DNA from: Chaetorhynchus papuensis
Taxonomy: Eukaryota > Chordata > Aves > Passeriformes > Rhipiduridae
Assembly: GCA_013396525.1 (NCBI GenBank)
Contig: VWYX01001232.1
Location: 62,001-126,000, forward strand
Reading direction: 5' to 3'
DNA length: 64,000 bases
A program made the position numbers and the translations under genes. Positions within the stretch are counted from its first letter, which is position 1, and every line of letters starts with the position of its first letter. The notes beneath the pieces were generated by a model. The model was given only the letters and a program-made list of their open reading frames with translations, ran no database searches and was not told the origin of the DNA. Of the stretch, positions 32,735-43,158 are shown piece after piece.

Positions 32735-33099
32735 CTAGAGCCCCGGAGCGGCGTCCCCCAGGCCGAGGCTCTGCCCGCGGGCCGACAGCTGCCGCAGGAG
32801 CCCCGCGCCCGCCTTGCCGTGCACCTGCGCCTTCTGCGACAGGATCATCTCAAACAGGGTGCTCATCTCCGACAGGAACGTGCTGGCCAGCCTCGTCCCA
32901 GAGCCCCTGGGGTCAGCCCCAGCACCTTTGCCAAAGGTCTCAAAGGTCCTTGGTTTCTCCTGCCTCGCGGCTTCCTCGTCCTCGGGGGAGCGCGGGGAGT
33001 CGGGGCAGAAGACGTTGTCCTTGTAGCTGCTGGTGAGGGGCAGGGACAGCCGGGCCACCCACGCTGGGTCTGCAGCTGTCAGCCTCTTGAGGGCCAGCT
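32735..33099 (-). CDS. PCDH12: PCDH12 coding exon 4 (C-terminus)
   Basis: Encodes ELALKRLTAADPAWVARLSL, then PLTSSYKDNVF, KPRTFETFGKG and GTRLASTFLSEMSTLFEMIL, ending GDAAPGL-stop (TAG at 32737-32735). The protein stops about 30 residues earlier than the human one, losing the Gly/Ser-rich end. Acceptor TCCCCAG. Confidence 0.97.
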
Positions 33100-36000
33100 C
33101 TGGGGAGGGACAGCACAGCAGAGAAGAGGGGGGGAGGAAATAAATCAGTAAAAATATTGATAAGTGAAAATATCTAAAATCAGCTGAGAGCAGCGATTGT
33201 AATAGGTCACCAGTGACACCTCGCAAACCAGCATTTTAACAAAGCCAAACAAAATGGAACTGGTTTGAAAACTGTTGGGGGTTTTGTTTTGGTTTGTTTT
33301 CATATAATAACCATTAGAATCACTGTTCATTCTTATTTGCTGCAGTCTCAATTGGCACTTCACTATATTGTTAGCAAAGCCTGAGAGAGGGAGGGTTCAG
33401 GACTGGCTGAAGGGGAGCAGACAATGAAAAGCTTTCCAGGGGGAAGTGTTGGACACAGAGATAGTGGACTTCCCTTCAGGGTCACTCCAGGGTGGGAATT
33501 TGCTGTTAATGAAGCAGATTGAGACCGAAAAGAAATGGGTTATTGTGAAAACAATAATACCAGAATGAAATTCTGGATTATAAAATGCACAGCTGGATGG
33601 CTGGAGCCTGGGACCGAACAGTTGAGCTCTAAAGTAGTTGTTCCTCGATTGGAAACAGCTGAGGAGCAGGGGGAGCCTGGGCTGGGGGCTGGGGCAGGCT
33701 CGTTAGTGCAGCAGTAATTTGATTGTGGCCCAAAATGGGCAACTGGAATCGCACAGAGGATTGGTCGGGGTATTCCCTGCTGGCAGGGAGGCACAGCCAG
33801 GGTAGATTGTTAGTGGGTGTGATTAGGGGAATTAAACACAAATCTGATTATCCATCTGTGGGAGAGGGAGCTGAAACGACACCAGCAGGGAAAACTCTGG
33901 AGATGAGACCAGGAGTGATCCAGGCTGACACAATGGAGACCCCAAGAGGTGGGGGTGGCTGCTCCTAAGGAAGCGAGCGCTCTCCAGGGATCTGACTGCA
34001 ACCTGTCATTATTTTGAGGAGATAAGCACCAGCAGAGGAAATCTTTATGCTTAAAATAGTGTTGGCAAGAGAAGAAGTGATTATAACTGTCCATGCATAA
34101 ACATCTCCTGGAAAATAAAGGAAGGACCCCATATAGCAGGGGGAGCCTGGAATAGCTTCCCCGTCAGACAGCCGGAAGGGAAACGGGGATTCTTGCTTTT
34201 TTGAGGTAGCTGGTAAACAAGAGTCCGTGCTGAGGTGCACAGAGGCTGCATTCCAGCCCCTCTTTGTTCCTTCCCAAAGCACATCCCAGAACCTCAGGGG
34301 AGTTTGGAGCGACCGCCGGGTCTGGGAAAGGTTTTGGGAGCAGCAAAACCTCACTGGTAACAACACCCCGCAGTCCCAGGGTAGCAAGGGCTGGTGTCAC
34401 TGTGACAATTGTGTGGCCCTGACATAGAAAGTGGCTTCTGAAAGGAGGGTCCCCATTGCAATGCTGATTCCAGAGGGCGATCAATACCCTGCCACAGCTG
34501 GGACATGGGATCTGCAGTCAGGGACTGAGACAAGGCTCCTTCCTCAGCCATCCCAGCAACTGGGCCTTTCCTCTGGAAAACAACTGTCCTGGGAGGGGCT
34601 GGGGATGAGAGCTGGGACTCCAGCCTGGTTAGGAGAGAAGGGCAGGTACAGCCCTCAGATTTTTGTTTCAGCTGGAGCCCCAAAACTCTTTTGTGTTGCT
34701 TCACACCCAGGGTTTCTCTCTGCAGTCTCAGTGTTTGAGTTGCAGTGACTGTTCCTGGAGACATCACCCGAGAGTGCTGCAGGTTTTGCTGTAAAACATG
34801 CAGCATTCTCCTCCCCAGTCTGCCAGAAGCCACTTCATTCCCTGAGTATTTGGCTGCCTCAGCTCTGGAGCAGGGCACAACTGGTCTGCTCTCTGCAGGG
34901 AGAGCTGGGCTGACAGTCCCATGCCCGTGAAACCTCATAATTAGGTATGTTTAATTTGACCAATAACTCTTTACTGCCTTGCTTTAATGGTGTTTGGGGA
35001 GCAGGGGTTGTTTTTATCATCCATAAAGTTCTATCTCTCATCTGCTGCTGGGGGATCAGAGCTGACAGACGGTGCTGGGAGTTCATCCCGCAGCATCAAC
35101 AATCCCAGAGCTGCCTGGGACCGCAGTCCCCCCGCTGGGAACAGCACAAAGGCCCAGCCAGCCCCAGCCAGCTGTTCGGATCCTCCTGAGAACCAGCAGT
35201 GCTTCCTTCCTCCCTCTCAGGATGCAAGTCCACGGCTCTGTTTGTGTTTGGCACAGGAGGAAGGAGCCCGGCAGCTCCGGCGGCTGCGCTCGGCCGCCTT
35301 TGCGGGAAGGCCTGGGCTCCTGGGGGAGGTTTGGCACCCCTGGAACTGAGCAGCCTCTGTGGGCATGGCCAGCAGGAACCCACCCAGCCACAGCCTCAGC
35401 ATTCCCTGCTGGCATGGAACAGGCTGCCCAGGGAAGTGGTGGAATCACCNNNNNNNNNNNNNNNNNNNNNNNNNNNNNNNNNNNNNNNNNNNNNNNNNNN
35501 NNNNNNNNNNNNNNNNNNNNNNNNNNNNNNNNNNNNNNNNNNNNNNNNNNNNNNNNNNNNNNNNNNNNNNNNNNNNNNNNNNNNNNNNNNNNNNNNNNNN
35601 NNNNNNNNNNNNNNNNNNNNNNNNNNNNNNNNNNNNNNNNNNNNNNNNNNNNNNNNNNNNNNNNNNNNNNNNNNNNNNNNNNNNNNNNNNNNNNNNNNNN
35701 NNNNNNNNNNNNNNNNNNNNNNNNNNNNNNNNNNNNNNNNNNNNNNNNNNNNNNNNNNNNNNNNNNNNNNNNNNNNNNNNNNNNNNNNNNNNNNNNNNNN
35801 NNNNNNNNNNNNNNNNNNNNNNNNNNNNNNNNNNNNNNNNNNNNNNNNNNNNNNNNNNNNNNNNNNNNNNNNNNNNNNNNNNNNNNNNNNNNNNNNNNNN
35901 NNNNNNNNNNNNNNNNNNNNNNNNNNNNNNNNNNNNNNNNNNNNNNNNNNNNNNNNNNNNNNNNNNNNNNNNNNNNNNNNNNNNNNNNNNNNNNNNNNNN

Positions 36001-39000
36001 NNNNNNNNNNNNNNNNNNNNNNNNNNNNNNNNNNNNNNNNNNNNNNNNNNNNNNNNNNNNNNNNNNNNNNNNNNNNNNNNNNNNNNNNNNNNNNNNNNNN
36101 NNNNNNNNNNNNNNNNNNNNNNNNNNNNNNNNNNNNNNNNNNNNNNNNNNNNNNNNNNNNNNNNNNNNNNNNNNNNNNNNNNNNNNNNNNNNNNNNNNNN
36201 NNNNNNNNNNNNNNNNNNNNNNNNNNNNNNNNNNNNNNNTCTGAGAGGGCTTTTCTAGCCCTAATGATTCTATGAAATTCCAGGACTTTGGCAAAAGGGT
36301 TTTTTTCCTGTCAGATCCAAGGATCACGGGAGATGGCACTTCATGGGTCAGCCTCACCATAGCCCAGATTTTCCAGGATGCTCCCTCCCTGTGAGGGCAG
36401 GACTGGATCCAGGCAGATCCCAGTCCCTTTCCTGGGATCAGGGCATGTCAGTGCCCCTGGGATGGAGCTGCTCCCTGCTCCTGGCTGCAGGACCTTGGAA
36501 TCCAAGGAAGCTTTTAGGTTTCAGCCTTTCCTTTGTTTGCTCCTTACTGGAATAAAAGGGCAGGAAGGCAAAGCGGGAGAAGCAGCAGGTTCTGTCCTTA
36601 AGGAAGAGCACCAAAAATGCCCAGCTCTGGAATCCAAACCACCCCAGCAGCAAAGCTCAACGAGTTTCTCTTGACTGTGGACAAGCACAGAGGCTCCACA
36701 ATGAAAATTCTGCTACAGGACATGAGTCAGCCCAACTCTTTCAAATTGAAATGCCAGGAGAGGAGATTTTTAGAACAAATCAATAAAAGGAACATGTAGA
36801 AAATGTCAGGCCCAGATGGTATTCACCCCGGAGTGCCAGAGGAACTCAGATATGAAATTGCCTGGTTTATTAGCTGCTGTTCATTAACTACTGCTTCAAA
36901 TGAATGTGGGATCAGAGGGAGGGGAGGTGGAAATGGTGACAGGAGTTTTTAAGTGAAGGTGAATCCAGCACAGGCAGATTCAGAGAAATCTTTCTGTGCA
37001 AGGCTCAGCAGAGAGAGCCACGGAGCTGCTGCTCCCAAAGGAACCACCTGACATTGTCAGATGGAGAATTGTGTTCTGGCAATTCAGAAGGGCTGGATGG
37101 AGACTCCTGGATGACTTTGGAAAAGGGCCTGAAGTGACAGGATGAGGGGGAATGGCTTCCCAGTGCCAGAGGGCAGGGCTGGATGGGATTTTGGGAAGGA
37201 ATTGTTCCCTGGGAGGGTGGGCAGGCCCTGGCACAGGGTGCCCAGAGCAGCTGTGGCTGCCCCTGGATCCCTGGCAGTGCCCAAGGCCAGGCTGGACACT
37301 GGGGCTTGGAGCAGCCTGGGACAGTGGGAGGTGTCCCTGCCCATGGCAGGGGTGGCACTGGATGGGCTTTAAGGTTCCTTCCAGCCCAAACCATTCCAGG
37401 ATTCAGTTCTGTGATGGCAGAGGTCACCTGAGCTGGTGGAACAGCACCAGCCAGGCCTGCAGGGGACCTGAGCTGAATTTACAGCCAGGTTCTGCAGGGA
37501 CTAATATGTGTTAAAAGCTGGGAAGTGAGGGTAGGAATAATTAATCTTCCCCACCAAGGGAGGTCATTAACAGAGTCCCAGAGTATCTGCTCAACACAGT
37601 GATAAATGACACGGGAAGGGGACAGTGTTGGTGTTGACTCCACTAAAACACCCAAAAGCAGAGGGTTGCTGAAGGACCTGATAATGCTGAGTGCCATGAG
37701 CAAAACGTGGCTGGGGAATTCCTGTGTCACCAATTGTCAGATAATTGTCCCAGGGAACAGCAACCTGTCATATGCTGGTGGCTCTCCCTCCACGCACAGG
37801 AGGGACTTGGGAGTCACCACAAACAGGGCTCAGCGTGGAGCTTGGGCAGGACAGGAACAAGGAACAAACCAGAAAACCTCCTTGTACCCCCAGTGGATCC
37901 TGCACACAATGCTGGTCACACATCTCAAAAAAGATACACTAAAATTAGGTTGGTCACAGGAGATGAAGAGGAAAGAGGAGCCCAGTGGGGCTCTGAGGGT
38001 ACATAACACCTTGAGGGGCTTGACAAGGACAAGTGTCCACCTTCCTCACTCTGCATGGACCAGGACACCATGAGGGGAGGGCTCAGGCCAGCGTGGGGAG
38101 CAGTTCCCCAGCTGCAGGGTGAAACTGGACCTCACCCCTCAGCAAGGACAGAGCTCAAGCTCACACATCACTAAACCCTAAACCACGGCAGACACATCCA
38201 TGGCAGGACAGAGCAGCCATAAACATGTGCAAAATTCCAATGTGAAGCTCAGCAAGTGCCTGTGCCTGGTCCCAAAAGCCTGGGATGGTGCAGACGTGCT
38301 GCCCCAAGCCCTGCCCCTGCCAGAGCCGCTGCAGGAGGTGCAATGTGCCCTGGCTGCTGCAGGCCAGCTGGGCCTCCTGGTTGGGGTCAGGGTGTGTTAC
38401 CTGAGGAGATCCCGCTGCTGGAGCCCCCCCCGGCCCCACCCTGTCCCCGCAGCGAGGTCACCTCACCTGCCTGTGGCTCCAGGAGGGTCTCCAGCTCCTC
38501 TCCCACGAGCTGCTGCACCGAGAGCTCGAAGGCGCTGTCGCAGTCGCGGTCCCCGGCCTCGCTCTCGCCGTGCCCGCTGTCCTTGGTGCTCAGGCAGTCA
38601 GTGTCCAGCCCCGTGTCCAGCCCCGTGTCCAGCCCCGTGTCCAGCCCTGCAGCCCTGCCAGGGGTCACAACACCCAGGTCACTCCAGCCCCCAGCACAGC
38701 CCTGCCCCAATGAGCCCTTGGAAGGGTCTCCATCCCCCCAAAATGCCCCGCAGAGGGGCTCTGAGCATCACTCTCAGAACCAAAGGCACTTTGAGTGCCC
38801 ATCTGTTAATGAGTTTTGGGGTTCTGCTCCACATTTCCTGCCTGAGAGGGTTTTTATTCTTCTGCAGCAAGATCACAGAACCACAGAAGGGCTGGAAGGG
38901 ACCTTAAAGATCATCTCACTCCAGCCCTGCCATGTGCAGGGACACCTTCCACTGTCCCAGGCTGCTCCAAGCCCCATCCAGCCTGGCCTGGGACATTTCC

Positions 39001-42000
39001 AGGGGCATATCCTGAGCAAACAGGGACCTGCTGGCTCCTCCCCATGAATTCAGAGGAGCTTCCCTCCTGCATTCCAGGTGAGGAGCACCACAGCCCAGCC
39101 CTGCCCCAGAAGCCCTGGAGCTGCTCTCCCTCCCTCTCCATCCTCTGCAGCTGCAGGTGAGGAAGGTGGAGAAAGCTGTGTCTGCCCCTGGCCCGGGCAG
39201 GTGGGGACAGGGGGACGTCGCAGAGCAGGGATGAAGCCTCGGCATCCTCAGGAGTGTGCACCCAGAGGTCAGCAGCATCATTTAATGGGAACACTGTGAA
39301 GTTTGGGGATATCCTTGGCACACAGCTGGGATATCTCAGTGTTTCCAGCCCTGCTGCAGTTCCTCACTCCTTTGCCCCCTGGCACAGGGTCAGGTGTCCC
39401 AAACTCACGTTGACAGGCACTAAGAAAGTGCCCAGAGCCATGAGAACACTCGTCCTTGTGCTGCTGCCTCCAGTGCTGGGCCCCTCTGTGCTCCTGAGCA
39501 CCCAGAACCATCGGAGCTCTTGGCAAGGGATGATGGTTCATGGCCATGGAGGAGCTCAGGTGAGTGTGGAGGGACCTGCCAAAGGTGCCCCAGGAAGGAG
39601 GCAAAGAGCAGCTTTGGGAGCCAGGACCAGAGGAGCAGAGCCATCCCCTGAAGGGAGAACCTGCAATGCCAGGGGATGAGCCTTTCCCTTGTGTCTCTGC
39701 CCTGATGTGTCCTGCCCTCAGAGGTTTTGGATTGGTGGGGCTGGAGCAGGGGAAGGGGGCGTGGGGAAGGGAAGTGCTGGGAGCCAGCCTTACCTGCTGC
39801 CGTTCTTGGCCGTGTACTTGTTTCCCCTGTAGTTTGTTTTGGGCTGGAACTGGCCCTGGTGCAGCAGGGAGAGCAGCTGGGAGATTTGCTGCAAGGCAGG
39901 AAAAGCCTGTTGAGCCCCGGGCTGGCCACTCAAGCTGCTTCCTGCCAGGACGTCCCTCCGAGCCCCCCCGGCCTTTTTATAGCGTTTCCTCCTCCTGCAG
40001 ATGGCTCAGCATCCCCACACCGGGGGAAAAACAAGCCCCGGGCAGCCCACCTGGCCCAGAGCTCCCCCTGCCCCCCTCCTGCTGCTCCCTGCCCACGGCA
40101 TTGTCCCCTTCTCCCTGTGACAGCCCCGCTCCCCAGTGTCCTGCTGGGCTGACCCTGCCTGGGCAGGGGGGGTTGTTCATCCTACCCAGGCCATGGAGGC
40201 ACCGCTGCCCAGGGCCGGGGGAAGAGAGCAACCGAAGGCCACCAGCTGCACATTCCCACCAGCCCAGGGTGGGCAAGGCCCGGGCAGGGAAGGATCGGGA
40301 GTGCCCACAGCTCCTACCTGCACCGGGGGTGACTCCATCGCGAACTCCCCGGTCGGGCTCTGCTCCGCCAGGGCCACCAGCGACAGCCGGACCAGGCTCC
40401 TGAGGATCTGCTGGTGGGGCTGGGGCTGCCCGGCTCCCCCCGCACCCCCGGGCTGCTCGGGTGGCACCTGGGGCTCTCCCATGGGCGGCTTCACCAAGCT
40501 CCTGCCGTGCAGCGGTGCCTCCGGAGGGCTCCCGGCCTCCTTCCCCGAGTGCTTGGCTCTGTGGGGCTGGCAGGGCCGGCGCTGCACGATGGGCAGGTCC
40601 AAGGTGCCCTGCTGCTCCTCTGAGTCCTTCTGTGTCCTCTGATTCCTCAGGGTCCTGTAGAGAGTGGGGGTGAGGAGGAGAGGAGCCTGTGGGGGCCCCC
40701 CGGCCGCGGGGGCGGCTGTGCCGGGCTGCTCCTCCTGGCAGGGCCGGCGGGGCTCGGGCTCCCGGGGGCGGCCCCGGAGCAGCGGCACCAGGTGGATGTC
40801 GGCCTTCTGGATCTGCCTGTGCGGCTTCTTGAGCTGCTGCTGCCTGCGGGCGTCCTCGGCCTCCCGGCAGTTGTAGGCCATGCCGTCCTTCTTGTCCTTC
40901 TTGCGCAGGGACAGGGTCAGCGCCAGCAGCAGCAGGCACCCGCCCAGGAGAGCGGCCAGGCAGATCAGCACCACCACGGAGAGGCTGGGCCAGCCGGGAT
41001 CCCGGGCTGACATCTTGGAGAAGGCGCCGTGGTGCCGGAAAAGCAAGCGGAGCCGGGCCAGGGTGTGCAGGGGGGTGTCCCCCTGGTCACTGACCCGGAC
41101 CAGCAGCTCCCGCTGGCTGCCGGCCAGGCTGCTGGCATTGCTGGCGTTGAGGGACACCTGCCCCAGGAGGGGGTCCAGGATGAAGAGCCCGGCATCATCC
41201 CCACCCACCAGATCATACCGGAGAGCCCCGTTGATGCCGGAGTCCACGTCCCTGGCCACGATGGTGAAGAGGAGGGGACTGCCAGGGCACGACACCGGTG
41301 TGGAATTGGTCACTGCCGCAGCCCCCTGGGTGCTCCCGTTCCCGGGGACCACCCAGCAGCAGCCGGTGTCCGCATTGACCAGGACAGAGAGCGTGGCCAC
41401 CCCTCCCACCAGCACTGGCGTGGTGATGATGGGAGCGTTGTCGTTCCGGTCGAGCACAGACAGCCTGATGGAGATGTTGGATGCCAGCTTGGGATGCCCT
41501 CCATCCTCCGCAGTCACCAGGAACTCCAGGCTCCTCACCTGCTCGTAATCAAAAGCTTGAAGGGCAAAAACATCCCCAGTGATGGGGTCGACTGAGACCA
41601 GCCCCAAAGCAGAGGGGTCCAGGATCCTGTAGGTGACTTTCCCGTTGAAGCCCAGGTCGGGGTCCGTGGCACGGACAGTGAGCAGGAAGGCAGGTGCTTC
41701 ACTGTTCTCGGCAACAGCAGCCTCGTAGGCGGCCTTCTCGAAGGCTGGGGCGTTGTCGTTGACGTCGCTGATGCAGATGGTGAGGTGCTTCAGCACGGCC
41801 AGGGACAGGTCCCCCATGTCCCGCACCACCAGCGTCAGGTTGTACTCGGCGCGCCGCTCGCGGTCCAGCGAGGCGTTGGTCAGCAGCGCGAAGCTGTGGC
41901 TGTTGGTCCTCTTCAGCCTGAAGTGCTCGTGCCCTTGGCTGAGGGAGCAGAGCACTTGCCCGTTGCTTCCCGAGTCGGGGTCGCTGGCTGTCACCAGGGC

Positions 42001-43158
42001 CACAAAGCTGTCCTTGGGCAGGGCCTCGGAGAGCACGGGCACCCGCGCGGCCCAGGTGACGTGGACGTCGGGAGCGTTGTCGTTGACGTCCAGGACCTTG
42101 ACCAGGACCTTGCAGTGCGCCGGGATGGGGTTGGCGCCCAGGTCCCGCGCTTGCACATCCAGCTCGTAGGTGTGGGTCTCCTCGTAGTCCAGAGGGAGCC
42201 TCAGGAGGATGCTGCCCGTGCGGGCGTCGATGCTGAAGGTGCTCAGCACCTCGGGGGGTGCGTGCCTGCTCAGGCTGTACTCGATCTCCCCGTTGGGACC
42301 CTGGTCGGGGTCAGTGGCCGTGACCGTCACCAGGAGGGTCCCGGGCAGGGCATCCTCCCGAACCTCCACGGTCAGGGAGCTCTCTGCGAACACGGGGCTG
42401 TTGTCATTGGAGTCGAGGACAATGACTTTAATCAGAGCAGTACCTGATCTTGGTGGCTCCCCCTGATCGGTGGCCGTCAGCACGAGGTCGAAGGAGGAGT
42501 GCAGCTCCCGGTCCACCTCCTTCACCACGACGAGCTCCGCGTGCCTCGTCCCGTCGGAGCTGGAGACGACCTCCAGAGCAAAGTGCTCGCTGGGGGAGAG
42601 GGCGTAGGAGCAGCGGGCGTTGGGGCCAGCATCGGCATCCAGGGCTCGATCCAGCGGGATCCGTGTCCGCAGGGACGCGCTCTCCGAGATCTCCAGCTCC
42701 AGCTCGGGCGTGGGGAACCGCGGCGCGTTGTCGTTGACGTCCATCACCTGAACCTCCACGTGGATCAGGGCCGGGTTCTGGGCGGCCAGCACGTCGAAGG
42801 ACACCCAGCAGGGATCACTGTGTCGGCACAGCTGCTCCCTGTCCACCCGCCCGGCCGTGCTGAGCACCCCGTCCCCGCTGCCCACGTGCAGCGGGAACCT
42901 CCCGGGGGTCTCCATCAGCTGGAACGTCTCCGCCGCCTCGCCGCTCTCGCCGCCCTCCAAGTGCTCGGCCAGGCTCCCTATGACAGTGCCCGGGGGCACC
43001 TCCTCCGGCACCCGGTACTGCACCGTGAACGTGGCCACCTCCTGGGCATCGGCGCTCAGGAACAGGTACCACCACCACAGCGCCGGCAGCTGCAGCGCCG
43101 AGCGGCTCAGCCCGAACGCGCCGCCGGCCGAGCCCCCGCGGCCCCGCCGCGCTGCCAT
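32735..43158 (-). CDS. PCDH12: PCDH12, protocadherin-12 (VE-cadherin-2), 4 exons
   Basis: Exons on the minus strand are 43158-40318, 39888-39794, 38654-38467 and 33099-32735 (3,489 nt, 1,162 aa; human 1,184). It is a homophilic, calcium-dependent adhesion protein of endothelium and some other cells in mammals, shed from the surface by ADAM10. Seen: signal peptide ending near residue 38 (LQLPALWWWYLFLSADA); six cadherin repeats bounded by calcium motifs DVNDNAP (140-146), DSNDNSP (249-255), DVNDNAP (357-363), DVNDNAP (465-471) and DRNDNAP (570-576), with DxD and DRE motifs inside; a transmembrane helix at about 725-751 followed by RKKDKKD; and a long cytoplasmic tail. Tail blocks shared with mammalian PCDH12 are QKADIHLVPLLRGR, LTPTLYRTLRNQ, QILRSLVRLSL, QISQLLSLLHQGQFQP, DPAWVARLSLPLT and GTRLASTF-SEMS. 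The one-big-exon-plus-tail-exons structure is typical of non-clustered protocadherins. Confidence 0.97.
33100..33985. other. PCDH12: PCDH12 intron 3, 3' part
   Basis: Unique sequence; nothing identified beyond ordinary intron. Confidence 0.4.
33990..34180 (+). repeat. Possible ancient LINE 3' fragment
   Basis: The stretch 'tataactgtccatgcataaa' then 'catctcctggaaaataaagg' and 'ctggaatagcttcccc' follows the order of the 3' region of old CR1/L3-like LINEs. It is highly mutated. Confidence 0.35.
34181..35399. other. PCDH12: PCDH12 intron 3, unassigned part
   Basis: Nothing recognised. Open frames reaching the N run are inflated by it. Confidence 0.4.
35400..36282 (+). repeat. CR1 LINE 3' end containing an assembly gap
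   Basis: Left flank 'catggaacaggctgcccagg' plus 'gaagtggtggaatcacc' and right flank 'ctgagagggcttttctagcc' plus 'ctaatgattctatgaaattc' are successive parts of one CR1 3' end in the same orientation. In intact copies they lie only about 100-150 bp apart, so the gap is wider than the missing CR1 needs. Confidence 0.75.
35450..36239. other. Assembly gap (790 N)
   Basis: N run within PCDH12 intron 3, flanked on both sides by CR1 sequence. No coding exon is expected here because exon 3 and exon 4 phases already fit. Confidence 1.
36283..36789. other. PCDH12: PCDH12 intron 3, unassigned part
   Basis: No feature beyond possible eroded LINE upstream of the block that follows. Confidence 0.4.
36790..37985 (+). 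repeat. Ancient LINE ORF2 split by a younger CR1
   Basis: The left part (36795-36960) reads KMSGPDGIHPGVPEELRYEI, the pre-RT 'GPDGIHP-VL-EL' block of CR1-type LINEs. The right part (about 37520-37985) carries later blocks, including 'acatctcaaaaaagatacac', close to the 3' end of ORF2. A younger CR1 tail (37075-37416) lies between them. Confidence 0.65.
37075..37416 (+). repeat. CR1 LINE 3' end, nested
   Basis: Contains 'atggcttcccagtgccagag', 'ggaaggaattgttccctggg' and the tail 'ggctttaaggttccttccag' plus 'attccaggattcagttctgt'. It is inserted in an older LINE. Confidence 0.92.
38467..38654 (-). CDS. PCDH12: PCDH12 coding exon 3 (with LDTG repeats)
   Basis: Begins RAAG, then four LDT units (GLDTGLDTGLDTGLDT), followed by DCLSTKDSGHGESEAGDRDC and the conserved ELSVQQLVGEELETLLEP. 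The repeated part is encoded by a 12-bp tandem repeat. Acceptor CCTGGCAG, donor GTGAGG, phase 2 in and 1 out. An alternative acceptor 8 bp downstream (CTGCAG) would shift the frame. Confidence 0.93.
38603..38650 (-). repeat. PCDH12: 12-bp coding minisatellite in PCDH12 exon 3
   Basis: About four units of 'ccccgtgtccag' on the plus strand encode LDTG on the minus strand. The units are identical, so recent expansion or recent conversion is likely. Confidence 0.93.
38870..39010 (-). repeat. CR1 LINE 3' end in PCDH12 intron 2
   Basis: Starts 'gatcacagaaccacagaagg', then 'gctggaagggaccttaaaga'; ends at 'ctgggacatttccaggggc'. It is sense relative to PCDH12. Confidence 0.9.
39011..39793. other. PCDH12: PCDH12 intron 2, 5' part
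   Basis: Unique intronic sequence with several long but unsupported open frames on both strands. No homology is recognised. Confidence 0.5.
39794..39888 (-). CDS. PCDH12: PCDH12 coding exon 2 (conserved tail motif)
   Basis: Encodes QISQLLSLLHQGQFQPKTNY followed by RGNKYTAKNGS. The LLSLLHQGQFQP block is the conserved motif of the non-clustered protocadherin tail. Acceptor GCCTTGCAG, donor GTAAGG, phase 0 in and 2 out. Confidence 0.97.
40318..43158 (-). CDS. PCDH12: PCDH12 coding exon 1 (ectodomain, TM, proximal tail)
   Basis: 947 codons, uninterrupted, ending AMESPPVQ at donor GTAGGAG (40317). The start at 43158 (MAARRGRGG) puts a normal hydrophobic signal core 25-35 residues in. In-frame ATGs also exist at 43281 and 43182 and would add 41 or 8 residues. 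N-glycosylation sequons include NAS (428), NLT (440), NIS (561), NGS (607), NST (618) and NAS (671, 674). The short EC5-EC6 linker region is the least conserved part. Confidence 0.96.

Noticed and set aside
35072..36360. Open frames of 300-425 codons across the second gap
   Set aside because: Most of each frame is N, and the flanks are CR1 and plain intron.
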